A stretch of 64,000 nucleotides of DNA from Dreissena polymorpha (lineage: Eukaryota; Mollusca; Bivalvia; Myida; Dreissenidae), in NCBI RefSeq assembly GCF_020536995.1, contig NC_068357.1, positions 64,651,221 through 64,715,220 of the forward strand. The letters run 5' to 3'. Every line of letters begins with the position of its first letter. The stretch's first letter is position 1. This document shows, in pieces, positions 52,974 through 63,695 of this stretch. The notes under the pieces are model-generated. The model was given only the letters and a program-made list of their open reading frames with translations, did no database searches and had not been told where the DNA came from. Made by a program: the position numbers and the translations under genes.

Positions 52974-55900
52974 GTATGTGTTGACTTGAATAGTATGTTA
53001 ATAGGGCACCAATTTGGCCCCGAATTATATTTTAACAAATCTTACACGAATTCCGTGATGGCGGTAGAGAGAAGACCATCTTTTTATCCATGATTATATT
53101 GGTTGGGTATTTTTTCTGATATCTTTTAATTTTGGAAATACGCAAAGCTTTTAATTTCGGTAAAGAATTATCGAAAGCACTGAGAAAGGGAATATATATA
53201 TTTAAAGGTTAACTTGATATTTGCGGACAATTGCATCATTTTACGAAATTATTTCGGGGGAAGCGATCTAAAGTTTGCCATTGCTAAGGAAGGGAACAAA
53301 GTTCTGTTAACAGAATTATCGTGAAAGTTGTCTTTTTTTTCAAGAGATCAGTATGAGCAACTTTTGCAAACAGTGCCTAGAGTGGACCCCGACGTATGGA
53401 CCTGTGCTTACGCTTCATTTGGGTACGTAATTGTTTTACACGAAGTGTTCATGTGGATATGTTGTTTATAAGTATTTGTTTTCATTAAATGCGCATTTGG
53501 GCACGTCTTGTGCTAAACAAAGCGTTCATTTGAGGATGCTATTGTTTAATACAAAGCGTTCCTTAGAATGCGACATTGTTTTACAAGAAGAGTCCATGAA
53601 TGGAGTAATGGAAAAACGAGTTATTTATTGCTCGAAGTGTATGTGAATTAATTTTAGTTTGCTCCAAGCTTGTATTTAGTACGTAATTATGTTGCACGTA
53701 GCAGTTTATTTAGTATGAATTTGTAAGGCTAATATTCAGGTTATTTGATCTGTACAAAACGTATTTTTCACATAGAAATCCATATTTCGCGAATAATGCA
53801 AATTCGTGCTTAAAATTAAATCTACATGGTTGCATGTGGCCTTCGCATGACTTTCACATGTAGGTGCAAACATTTAAATGATTACGACCATCCACGCAGT
53901 TGTACGTAAACATAAGATTTTGTACACGAACAATGTTGACATTTTCAAAATCGATTTACAATATGTGTGATGGTACACATATATTTACCTTAGTTGCGTT
54001 ACATGATTTTAACAAATTATAATATCGGTACGTTTGATTTTCACATTTATTGCAAATCAAGTCCTTATAAAGAGTTTTTACTAATTGAAAATATCGGTAT
54101 CTAAAAGGTATTGCGCAAAGTAAACGTGGTGGTAGTTTAAGCTCATGAAGAAAGCCTCCCTATCGATACGTTTTTTTGCACCGTCTGCACAGATTTGATT
54201 CCTTACATTTTTGCGTATACGGATAATTTGAGACTTTGCACGAATGGTACATATCCTTGTTACGTAACTTCCTTTGTCAATGTCAAATATGTATCTCCGT
54301 TTCATTTGTTTATTGCAGGCCCAATGAAGCTTGTTGTCGTGAACAAGATAGATGTCGCGCTAGAGGTTCTTGTGAAAAAATCAACAGACTTTGCCAACCG
54401 TATGGTTACCCCAACAGGTAAATGTATATTTGTTATTCTTCCTTTCGGTTTGTCGGCTGTTCGATTTTTTTATTAATATTTTATACCGTAATTTTATTGA
54501 ACGCACATTTCTCAAACAATTTAAACTAGAAATATGTCATTAGCATTTCATGTTGATGCTTAAGACACCCATTTCATCCCATGTGATTGATACCCTCCTA
54601 TGTTATTTGCCTTTGAATATTGTTGACAAAGTGGCACAGGGGCTCAGATGATATCTGTGACAATGCTTTAGTTTTAGACTGTTGCCCCAAATTAACACTG
54701 GTTTTAAAGGTATTTGTCCACATATGTACTGAATTTTATAAACATGTAAATAAATGCATTTACTGCATTTACTAACAATACTGTAATATTTGGAATAATA
54801 TTAAATACGTATAATACGTATAATAGAAGGTCAAAAGTTTAATACAAAAATGTCTTCAAATAGATTCAAAAAGTAACTTCTTGGAACAAAATCAAGCATG
54901 CTTGCAATAGGCCACACCTTTGATGTGTAGATGGTATTTTAAATGCTGAACTGTGAACAAGTCCCTTAAAATTCGTTCACGAATCGTGTTTAACACTGAA
55001 ATGAATAGCTCAAAACCCATGTTTATTTATTAACTTAGTATGGCACTGTTTTTGTTTTTAGTCAGAGTATTCACAGAAGGGGGTAAGAACATCGGGTTCA
55101 GTAACTATACGCCCACCTGGAAATTGCACAGGAAAATGTCGTCGAAAGCTCTTAGGTAGGCGCGTTGTTTGTATGTAAGTTGCGCTTTGGGGAAACGGTA
55201 TTTCATGCATGTGCGTAAAGTGTTATCACAGGTTAGCCTGTGCAGTCTACACAGGTCTATCAGGGACGAAACTTTTGCTTTTGTAGAATATTTCGTGTAC
55301 GGAAAGATGTTGGAAAATCCAGTTTATGCTGAAAGTATCGTCCCTGATTAACTGGTGCGTACTGCACAGGGTAATCTGGGACGAAACTTCACACATATGC
55401 AATAAGTCCAGTTATCCCAGAACGAGGCTCATGCATGCCGCTAGTTGTAATCCGAATCTACGCATCTTTGGAAAAAAATCCGCTAAAGACGCAGCCCTGT
55501 ACAAGCCACACTGATATATAATATGCACCATTTGTATTTACGATAAGATAAGTTTTGTTGATACGGTAGGTGATTCTGACAGAGATTTAAATCGGTCAGC
55601 TTTTTTGTACCCCAAGATAAAATTTGTCCAAGATCTAGCTAAGAGTCATTCTATTTCAAAGTATAATAGTGTAATAAAAAATAGGCTTAACATGCAGAGC
55701 AGTCGTATCTGGAAACGACAAAATGTTCCAAAATTTAACAAATGCTTAAAAAGATATATGATTATATATCTGCCTATTGGAGTGTTTCTTTCGAGATCTT
55801 AAATGTATTTTTAACGCTAGAATGTTCTAAAAACTGTGCTTATATAGAATTGTGGCATACAAGGATATTTTATTAACAACGGGATGTCTACATTTTCACG

Positions 55901-57868
55901 CTAATGTGTGATTTTTGTTCCAAAATATGTAACCTATGGGTGGTCGTCTTCCGAGCCCCCTATACAAGCTTAGGGGGCTGGGGATTTTATTTAAATCAAC
56001 GATCTAATTTTCTGATCACCAATCAGACCAATCGGAAGTTGAAAGCGAAACGGGAGTGTACATATGAGTGCTGTAGCCGAGAACACAGGTGGAAGTAACG
56101 TACCCAGGATAGTGTTTTTCATATATATACTTTTAGGAGCCCAATATATTCAAATAAATATATAAAATCATGTTTAATGAGAAAAAAATTGACAAAGAGC
56201 CATGAAAAAAAAACACACCCTCTGATATTGAAATCATAACAAGGTCATTAACTAGAATTTATCATAGACCTGTCTTCGCGGGCCGCAAAAATGTCAAAAG
56301 TAGCTTTAATCAAAAGCATCCATTGATCCTCCTATGGGCTATTGGACAACCTTTCAAAAAAAGTTCACTTTAAAAAAATCTGTCCAGCCGTTAACTCACA
56401 GTCGGTCGAAAACCGAGCAATATTTCGAGTCCGTTTGTCAACCCGAATAAATCTTCTACAGACTTTCAAACAATATTTTTGAGTTTTTGGCCCCTTAATC
56501 GATAGCTTGCGTCCTATTCCTTTAAAACAACGAGGCGTGTCAAATAATGCATGCATATGCAACCACTTACCCCTCAAAACTTATTCCAATACAATCAGAA
56601 TGATAAGTATTTTTCATTTATTTACATTTATTAAAACATCGTTGTTGTTGTTGATTGGATATTTATGTGCCTGGCTCTGTCAGTGTAATTCACTGCTAAG
56701 CCGGGTTCAAGAGCGATGGCTACTTTCGTTTTCAAGTAAATCAAATTTAGACTTAAAACAGTTGTTGCAAAGAAAATATAAACTTTTGGAATTAGTTGTT
56801 ATGGGTAAGTGGTTGCATATGCATGCATTATTTGACACGCTTCGTTGTTTCAAAGGAATAGGACGCGAGCTATCGATTAAGGGGCAAAAACTCAAAAATA
56901 TTGTTTGAAAGTCTGTAGAAGATTTATTCGGGTTGACAAACGGACTCGAAAAATTGCTCGGTTTTCGACCAACTGTGAGTTAACGGCTGGACAGATTTTT
57001 TTAAAGTGAACTTTTTTTGAAAGGTTGTCCAATAGCCCATAGGAGGATCAATGGATGCTTTTGATTAAAGCTACTTTTGACATTTTTGCGGCCCGCGAAG
57101 ACAGGTCTATGATAAATTCTAGTTAATGACCTTGTTATGATTCCAATATCAGAGGATGGGGATTTTTTTTTCATGGCTCTTTGTCAATTTTTTTCTCATT
57201 AAACATGATTTTATATATTTATTTGAATATATTGGGCTCCTAAAAATATATATATATATGAAAAATACTATCCTGGGTACGTTACTTCCACCTGTGGCCG
57301 AGAAGGGTAAGATCAAAGAAGGTCATCCCCTTTATAACAATGTTCTATTCGATAAGCGCAGTAGTTACACGCGCTTCGTACCAAATCCTCCAGCGGTCGA
57401 TCCCGCTCTATGCACACCTGAGCTTGGTTGGATGTCATAATACCAGACAGAACGGGTTTCCTCTGGGCACTTTGATCCCTCTACACAAAAGACCAAACCC
57501 AACTTGAATAGTGAGTGAATTTGGCATGAGTGAAGTGGGCCTCGAAAAATGTAGCCTCGGACGCGGAGGTACCTGATACAGACAGCCGATGTGAGGTATT
57601 TTGGTTCGAGCGATGGGGACATCACATAATGCAGCATAAACACGAAAAGACATCATAATCCTCAAAATACACATACTCTATAACTTGCTATGTTCTCTCT
57701 CTTTGATAGACAGCTGATGCAGGGCCCTGCACTCGAACAGAAGATTCACAATGCCATGGTAACTGTTTTCGCTGAGATGGACAAAATAGTAGGCAAGCCG
57801 TCCGAACCAGCCGAGCACATCAACTACGCCATAGGCAACATACTGATGGGATTATGCTTCGGGGGCAG
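52817..57868 (+). CDS. Cytochrome P450 (clan 2, CYP17/CYP2-like), 5' half; gene B, runs off the window
   Basis: Five exons (52817-52973, 53345-53422, 54319-54417, 55062-55155, 57710-57868) give 195 residues plus two bases, all in phase. They hold an N-terminal membrane anchor, the proline hinge PPTPGLAIPLIGH, the helix-B region PMKLVVVNKIDVALEVLVKK, helix C WKLHR (WxxxR, heme propionate contact) and MGLCFGGR before helix G. The last donor leaves AG of a split codon, and the next exon lies beyond 64000. It would be an ER heme monooxygenase; the substrate is unknown although CYP17-like sequences invite a steroid role. The phase at the break equals the start phase of the first exon seen in gene A, so the two are paralogues of one family. 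Confidence 0.88.
53345..53422 (+). CDS. P450 gene B exon 2
   Basis: I chose the acceptor TTTTTTTTCAAG because the next AG (at 53350) would bring in a stop. It encodes KISMSNFCKQCLEWTPTYGP then VLTLHLG, the helix A to beta-1 region (YGPVLTLHLG). The donor is GTACGT. Confidence 0.82.
54319..54417 (+). CDS. P450 gene B exon 3
   Basis: The acceptor is TTTATTGCAG and the donor is GTAAATG. It encodes GPMKLVVVNKIDVALEVLVK then KSTDFANRMVTPT, the beta-1/helix B stretch where P450s read VVVxxxxxAxExLxKxxxDFA. Confidence 0.85.
55062..55155 (+). CDS. P450 gene B exon 4 (helix C)
   Basis: The acceptor is TTTGTTTTTAG and the donor is GTAGGCG. It encodes VRVFTEGGKNIGFSNYTPTW then KLHRKMSSKALR. W-K-L-H-R is the helix C motif that contacts the heme propionates. 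Confidence 0.86.
55176..55436. mobile_element. Double-hairpin MITE-like repeat in P450 B intron 4
   Basis: It starts 20 bp after the exon 4 donor (GCGCTTTGGGGAAACGGTAT) and ends GTTATCCCAGAACGAGGCTC. Both arms are present (GTTAGCCTGTGCAGTCTACA; AACTGGTGCGTACTGCACAG) with drift. Confidence 0.7.
56064..57660 (+). pseudogene. Decayed intronless ORF split by a transposon, identity unknown
   Basis: ATG at 56064 opens MSAVAE. The fold-back element enters within codon 6-7 and, after it, the frame goes on as KGKIKEGHPLYNNVLFDKRS, SYTRFVPNPPAVDPALCTPE and LGW to a TAA near 57438. A +1 frame then reads HNTRQNGFPLGTLIPLHKRP and, with stops, ...EFGMSEVGLEKCSLGRGG. The reading is continuous with no introns and several disabling changes. 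It is therefore probably a retrocopy of a host gene that died and was hit by the element, in the order not known. It lies in P450 B intron 4. Confidence 0.5.
56084..57296. mobile_element. 1.2-kb fold-back DNA transposon with ~480-bp arms and 8-bp target duplication
   Basis: The ends CACAGGTGGAAGTAACGTAC and its complement bound the element. The arms run 56084 to about 56580 and about 56805 to 57296 and are nearly identical inverted copies (e.g. GACAGATTTTTTTAAAGTGA, CGGGTTGACAAACGGACTCG), with about 220 bp between. GCCGAGAA flanks both sides (56076-56083 and 57297-57304), a perfect 8-bp duplication as made by hAT-type transposases. It encodes no protein, so it is non-autonomous. Confidence 0.9.
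57710..57868 (+). CDS. P450 gene B exon 5 (helices D-F)
   Basis: The acceptor is CTTTGATAG and the donor is GTAAGTG. It encodes RQLMQGPALEQKIHNAMVTV, FAEMDKIVGKPSEPAEHINY and AIGNILMGLCFGG, ending in a split codon. N-I-L-x-G-x-C-F-G is characteristic of CYP17/CYP2-like sequences. Confidence 0.88.
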
Positions 57869-58698
57869 GTAAGTGGACTTTGTTCCGACGGTGGTTTACA
57901 AAATACCTCCTCTATAACCAAAACTGGGATGTCTAAGCGGGACACTGATAATAATTTTTTTTAACACAGATCGTGTTATTTTTTTTAATGTTTTTTTTGT
58001 GCATCTGTGCATGAAATGCGTTTTTTACGATGTGCAAAATGTATTAAATCGATGTTTTCCTCCCTTCTCGTGCAGTATTGATTCGTTTTTTGAACGGTTT
58101 TCATGCAGTGTACTATAATTTCTTTATTTGGTTTAAAGCGAGATTCTACGATTTTTAATCAATTATTAATTGTAATATACTGATAAAATATGTTACAATA
58201 ACACATAAAAGCCTTAATAGGCAAGAACAATTATACATTGAAGGCGAATTTAAATAAAATGCAGCAAAGACAAATCAGCTCCCAGAGCCGATTGTAACGA
58301 AGATATTTCGTACAGATTTTCCTACAATAACAGAAGCATTCGTCTTTTTAGTTAGTGTTCGTGTGACGTATGCATAGCTATTGTTGCAGGAATTTAAAAT
58401 TAACCGTTAAACTAAATTTAGATTCACATCGTACATGAATGATATACATGCAGGCGAATTCGACTGTACAGCCTTTTTCGATTTCAGAATTAAATATCTG
58501 GCTTATTTCGCATTTATCGACACACGTTCTTCTTAATGTCATGTCACGTGATAGGCGCGAAGAGGACGTATTTTTTAAACTGAGAAAGACATTTTAGGAT
58601 TTTAAATTTAATTTCAAAGAAATCGATGCTTTTTTAAGTTGATTTTGTGAAACTGTGGACTATTATGGCGTGTGGATTATTTATTCAGTTTATAGAAT

Positions 58699-59661
58699 AT
58701 GGGGAAAAAACGAAAAGATAGGAATAGTAGTGGAAGTGGAAGTTTAAACAAAACAAAGCTGACCAAACAGAGAGGCCCGTCACAGGAGGATACAAATATT
58801 TCAATAAGTGAATTATTGGGGCAAGCAAGTGCAGCCTTATATCCAGATGCAATTAGACCACTACAGAGTGAAGTTTTCGAGCGGTCATACACAGATTCGT
58901 TCAAATTAAGTCCCGAAAAGATGGCAGACAGCGGACAGGAGCCAACAATCAAGGACGTTATGAACTGTATGAAAACTATAGATACCAGGTTAGTGGCGAT
59001 TGAGCTGAAATTACATGCGATAGACTCTTTAGAGAAGAAAGTATGTGATTTTGACAAAGAACTCAAGAAAATATGGGTCGCTCTGGAGGATAGAGTGAAG
59101 CGCACTGACGCGCGCGTGTGTCCTCTCGAAGAAAAGGTTGAGTTAGTGGACGTTGGGGCAACGAAAGTGGCGGACAGGCTAACACAGTCGGAAAAGGAAC
59201 GCAATGAGCTCCGGGATGACGTTGCATATTTGAAATCGCAGTCTATGCGAAATAACTTAGTTTTCACTAATATCCCGGAAGACAACTCGACAGGAAGTGA
59301 GCCGCCCGAAGTCACAGAGCGGAAGCTCCGCAATCAACTTGAAGAAAAACTAAAGATTGCTAACGAAACAGCTGATGCCATGCGTTTTGAGCGTGTGCAC
59401 CGGTCACCATCACATCCGGTCCATGGTAAAATGCGAAATATAATCGCAAAGTTTACATTTTTTAAGGACAGGGAATTAGTAAGAAAACAGTGGAAACATC
59501 TTACAGGTACAAACTACCAAATGCACGAACAGTTTCCACCGGAAGTGCTAGAGAAACGGCGCAAACTGGTTCCCCACATGAAAGATGCCAGAAAGGAGGG
59601 TAAACGTGCGTGGATCGCATACGATACCCTGTACGTCGATGGCAAGCCGGTACGTCCCTAG
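58699..59661 (+). CDS. LINE ORF1 protein, 320 residues, intact
   Basis: MGKKRKDRNSSGSGSLNKTK opens a basic N-terminus. Residues ~75-180 are heptad-rich (coiled coil; KKVCDFDKELKKIWVALEDR, LTQSEKERNELRDDVAYLKS). From ~183 an RRM-like fold starts (MRNNLVFTNIPEDN) with RFERVHRSP and KFTFFKDRELVRKQW, then QFPPEVLEKRRKLVPHMKDA. This order matches ORF1 RNA chaperones of LINEs. It ends in TAG. An antisense open frame over the same bases is a shadow. Confidence 0.85.
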   Translation: MGKKRKDRNSSGSGSLNKTKLTKQRGPSQEDTNISISELLGQASAALYPDAIRPLQSEVFERSYTDSFKLSPEKMADSGQEPTIKDVMNCMKTIDTRLVAIELKLHAIDSLEKKVCDFDKELKKIWVALEDRVKRTDARVCPLEEKVELVDVGATKVADRLTQSEKERNELRDDVAYLKSQSMRNNLVFTNIPEDNSTGSEPPEVTERKLRNQLEEKLKIANETADAMRFERVHRSPSHPVHGKMRNIIAKFTFFKDRELVRKQWKHLTGTNYQMHEQFPPEVLEKRRKLVPHMKDARKEGKRAWIAYDTLYVDGKPVRP

Positions 59662-62644
59662 GAGCACGGCGAGGGTGAGCTATCGATACTTTCGTGGGAC
59701 GTACATGGACTGACAAGAGACAAAAAAGAATCTGACGATTTTGTAATTATTCTAAAAAATTATGACATATTTTTTCTGTATGAATCTTCGTGTGACTCGA
59801 CAAGTAATGTTCAGTTTAACGGATATTTATCTCACAATTTTTATCGTAAATTCAAACATAAAAATGCCAAACGTAATAGTGGTGGAATTGTTTTACTTTA
59901 CAATGAATATTTAAAGAATGGAATACATATAATAAAAAACCATTACGACACTATAATTTGGTTGAAGTTAGATCGTTCCTTTTTTAATACTGCAAAAGAT
60001 ATATATTTATGTGGATCATATATTTGGGGGGATGATTCGCCTATATATAATATTTTTAACGTCAGGTATTAAATATAAATGGAATGACTCCCTGTGGGAA
60101 CAATTTCGATCAGGGATTATTCGAATTTTACCAACTTTTAATGATGTTGTGCGTAATACCAACTGCCCTGACAGGGACTCAATTAACATTTTGATTGATA
60201 AGTTTTCAAATACTATCCGCGATGTTGCGGATCCATTGTTTGCCAAAGAATGTTTTTATTCAAATGATGTTTATTTTGAGGGTTACAGTAAAAGAGATAA
60301 AGATTGGTTTGATCATGATTGTAGTGTTGCGCGTTTTTGTATTTAGAAGCGCTCAGGTTGTTTAGTGTAGACAAAAGTAATACAAACAGGTCTATTTTGT
60401 GTGATGCAAAAACTAATTACAAAAATATTGTTAGAAAGAAAAAGCACGCCGATTATAATAAACGTATGTCCGAGTTAGCTAATGTACGCAAAAGTAGGCC
60501 AAGAGACTTTTGGAGACATATTATATCTAGATCTTCAAAAACATCTACCAAAATTTCTCTACATGAATTTAAACATTATTTTGAAAATTTAAGCGCAGAC
60601 ATTGCTACGGATTAGAATAATGATGCTGAAAGTTTTAAGAGTTTTTATAACTTTGATAATCCTAATACTGTATACCCGGAGCTTGATGATCCAATTACAG
60701 TTCAAGAAATAATAAATGCTGTTAAGCTACTGAAGCGGAACAAATCTTGTGGCAGTGATAATCTTTTGAACGAGTATTTTATTGAAAGTGTTGATATATT
60801 AGCCGACTAGCCGTACATATATGTGATTTATTTAATTGTGTATTGAACTCAGGATATTATCCTGAAAAGTGGACCGAGGGAATTATTGTCCCTCTACACA
60901 AGAAAGGTTCAAAAGAAGATGTAAATAATTATAGAGGGATTACTTTAGTTAGCTGTTTATCTAAGCTCTTTACAACCGTTTTAAACAATCGCATTGAAAA
61001 TATTTGTTAGGAAAATAATACTATTTCGGACGCCCAATTCGGATTTCGGAAAGGGCGGTCTACGACAGATGCAATATTTATTCTTCATTCTCTTGTTCAA
61101 ACCTTTTTATTTGAAAATAAGAGATTATATGTAATTTTTGTGGACATGATGAAATGTTTTGATACTATATATAGAAATGCATTATGGTTGAAAAAGTATA
61201 AATGTGGCATACAGGGTAAAATTCTTAGTATTGTTAGAGACATGTATCAAAAAGTTAAATCTTGTGTTAAGTCATTGTCTTCATATTCTGACTATTTTTC
61301 TTACGCAGTGGGGCTCCGACAGGGCGAAGTTATGTCCCCCTTATTATTTTCTTTGTTTGTAGAAGATCTTGAGTTGTTTTTACAAAAAGATTTACAATCC
61401 GGCTTGAATATTGACGACATTGTATTGATTTTACTGTTATTTGCTGATGATATGGCTATTGTAGGTAAAACGCCTGATGAAACTCAAAACCATTTAGATA
61501 ATCTATATTATTATTGTAATTTATGAGGATTGAAAGTAAATACAGAGAAAACAAAAATTACAGTATTTCGGAAAAGAGGCGGATTATTGCCAAATGAAAA
61601 GTGGACCTACAATGGCCATGACATACAAGTTGTGAATGATTTTAATTATCTTGGGGTTGTTTTTAATTATACTGGGAGTTTCACATTGAATCAGGAACAC
61701 CTAACGAGTAAAGCATTAAAAGCAATGAATATTTTATTGTCTAAATGTAATGAATACGATTTAAAACCGAAGATACTTTGTCAATTATTTGACGCATTTG
61801 TTGGATCCATTTTAAATTATGCTTCGGAAGTCTGGGGCTATACTAAAAATAAGGAACTTGAAAGAATCCATTTGAAATTTTTCAAACGATTACTAAAGGT
61901 AAAACTTAACACATGTAATGCTTGTGTTTATGGTGAGCTGGGTAGATATCCCATGTATATACATAGATATGTACGTGTAATTAAATATTGGTTTAAGATA
62001 TGTAGATCTGAAAATATCATTATTAAAACCATATATAATTGGCCGTCTCAGATTATTATAAAGGCTGTCATAATTGGATATTGAATGTTAAAAAAATGTT
62101 TGATGACTTTGGTTTTAGTTATGCATTTGTTGATATGAATACTATTAATATTGAGATTAACTCATTTGTAGAGGAATTTAAACGGAGAGTTTATGACAAC
62201 TTCACACAGGACTGGTATAGAACCTTACATAATAGTTCGATGTTAGATGTTTATCGAAATTTTAAAATCAAATTTGAATATGAGTCGTACTTAGACATTT
62301 TACCAAGAAGTTTGAGATACTTTTTTACCAGATTAAGATTGTCAGCCCATCCACTGCATATTCAAACCGGTCGTTATGCAAGAGACGTCGCTAGAAATCA
62401 GCGTCACTGCGTGTGTTGCAATTCGACCTATATTGAAGATGAATTTCATTTTATTTGCATTTGCCCGGCGTTTAGAAACATTAGAAAAAAATACATAAAA
62501 CCATGTTGTTACAAAAGGCCATCTATGTATAAATATTTAAGTTTACTGCAATCGAATAATAAAATAGAACTTATAAAAGTATGTTTCTTTGTTAAAGAAT
62601 CACTTAAAGTTCGAACATCTATTATTAACACAATAATGCTTTAG
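59662..62644 (+). pseudogene. LINE ORF2 (endonuclease-reverse transcriptase), broken
   Basis: Directly in frame after the ORF1 stop comes LSILSWDVHGLTRDKK, the APE endonuclease start, up to a TAA at 60070. The catalytic C-terminal part of the endonuclease is missing. RT follows: FGFRKGRSTTDAIFILHSLV, motif A VDMMKCFDTIYRNALW, LRQGEVMSPLLFSLFVEDLE, motif C FADDMAIVGK, then RIHLKFFKRLLKV and a C-terminal CVCCNSTYIEDEFHFICICP knuckle. Stops occur at least at 60343, 60613, near 60808, near 61007 and at 61524, and the frame changes several times. It is an inactive copy. Confidence 0.85.
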
Positions 62645-62844
62645 ATGTTCATCCTCTTTTCTTTGTTCTTTTTTCTTTTTTTCTGTCTTTGTTGTTTTTA
62701 TATTTAATTTACTTTGTTAGCTAAGTAAATCATTTGTAAATACGTGTAAAAGTTTGTACCTATCACAATTGACATTGTACTGTTTTCATAATGTGTTGTT
62801 GACGATGAACATTGTATAAGTCAAAATAAACTGTCTGTCTGTCT

Positions 62845-63239
62845 TAACTTTTATCTAAATTTATATTGAAATAGATCTATTTGTTGAATAAGTTTCTTAC
62901 ACATGTTATATAAATTATTCTAACACGGCACGCGATTTGTTTTCTATAGACAAAGAAGGCAATCAAGTGTGGGTTATTCTACAATAACTTATGGGCGGAG
63001 CTTAATGTTTCGAAAATAGTTCCGAATAAATAAAGAAAATATTGCAGTAAAATGCACGTGCTAAAACCCGCTCTAAAAGAAATATAATAAATGTAGCATG
63101 TATATAAATGTAATGAAACAACAAATTGTATATTTGGTGATAAGTGGCATAACCACGCCTACAAAGAATGCTGTTTGTTAGGAAACGTTATTCAGAAAAC
63201 ATTTATAGCATGTCAGCTTCTCAGTAGCATCAATAAACG
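62845..63239. other. Intronic stretch between the LINE and the CRE cluster
   Basis: AT-rich; no exon or repeat recognised. Confidence 0.4.
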
Positions 63240-63348
63240 TGACGTCATTTAGTTTCTACGATTGTTGTTTTCAATGAAAGTGACGTCATTTGCAAAATAT
63301 TTATGAATGAAAACGACGTCATATTGTTTGTACAATTCAATGACGTCA
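63240..63348. promoter_or_regulatory. Cluster of four CRE-like palindromes
   Basis: TGACGTCA occurs at 63240, 63281 and 63341, and CGACGTCA at 63314, all within 109 bp. The perfect 8-mer is the CREB/ATF consensus. The surrounding sequence is AT-rich and not repetitive otherwise. It lies inside P450 B intron 5. Activity is inferred only from motif density. Confidence 0.5.
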
Positions 63349-63695
63349 CTAAATAGTGAACTTTGTACTAAGAAGTGCGGAGTATTGAAAAATATAGTTC
63401 ACGTCCTAAAGCTTGAACCAAATCAATCAGAATCGCACTCGTGATTTTATTCCCACGCATCTGTACTCCTTACTGTGGGTTATTCGACAACAAACCATGA
63501 TAGAAAAATATTATTTCTTAAATAAATATTTGACAAAATCGTATACTCTCGCTTTAATGTTATGCATTAGGTGTTTTATAATTCAATCGATGCTCTGCAC
63601 ATTCTTGATCAAACGATTAAACGGAATAGTTATCGAATTAAACATGTACGTCTATCGTTTACGGTAATCGTTATTATTTAGACTGCTTAGTTTTT

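Larger units (their letters stand above)
58600..62844 (+). mobile_element. Non-LTR retrotransposon (LINE with APE endonuclease and RT), in P450 B intron 5
   Basis: ORF1 is whole. ORF2 is recognisable from endonuclease through reverse transcriptase to a C-terminal Cys/His motif but is broken. The 3' end is a short UTR closing AATAAACTGTCTGTCTGTCT, a (CTGT)n tail instead of poly-A. The orientation is the same as the gene. The 5' edge is uncertain. An RNA-binding ORF1 plus APE plus RT suggests the L1/Tx1 or jockey/I side of LINEs; I cannot fix the clade without alignment. Confidence 0.85.

Noticed and set aside
55560-55802. Plus-strand open frame ending in VFLSRS, with FVDTVGDSDRDLNRSAF before it
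   Set aside because: Composition is slightly coding-like but I see no start, splice or family match; lies in P450 B intron 4.
58677-59333. 218-codon antisense open frame
   Set aside because: It is the shadow of the LINE ORF1, which has the recognisable domains on the plus strand.
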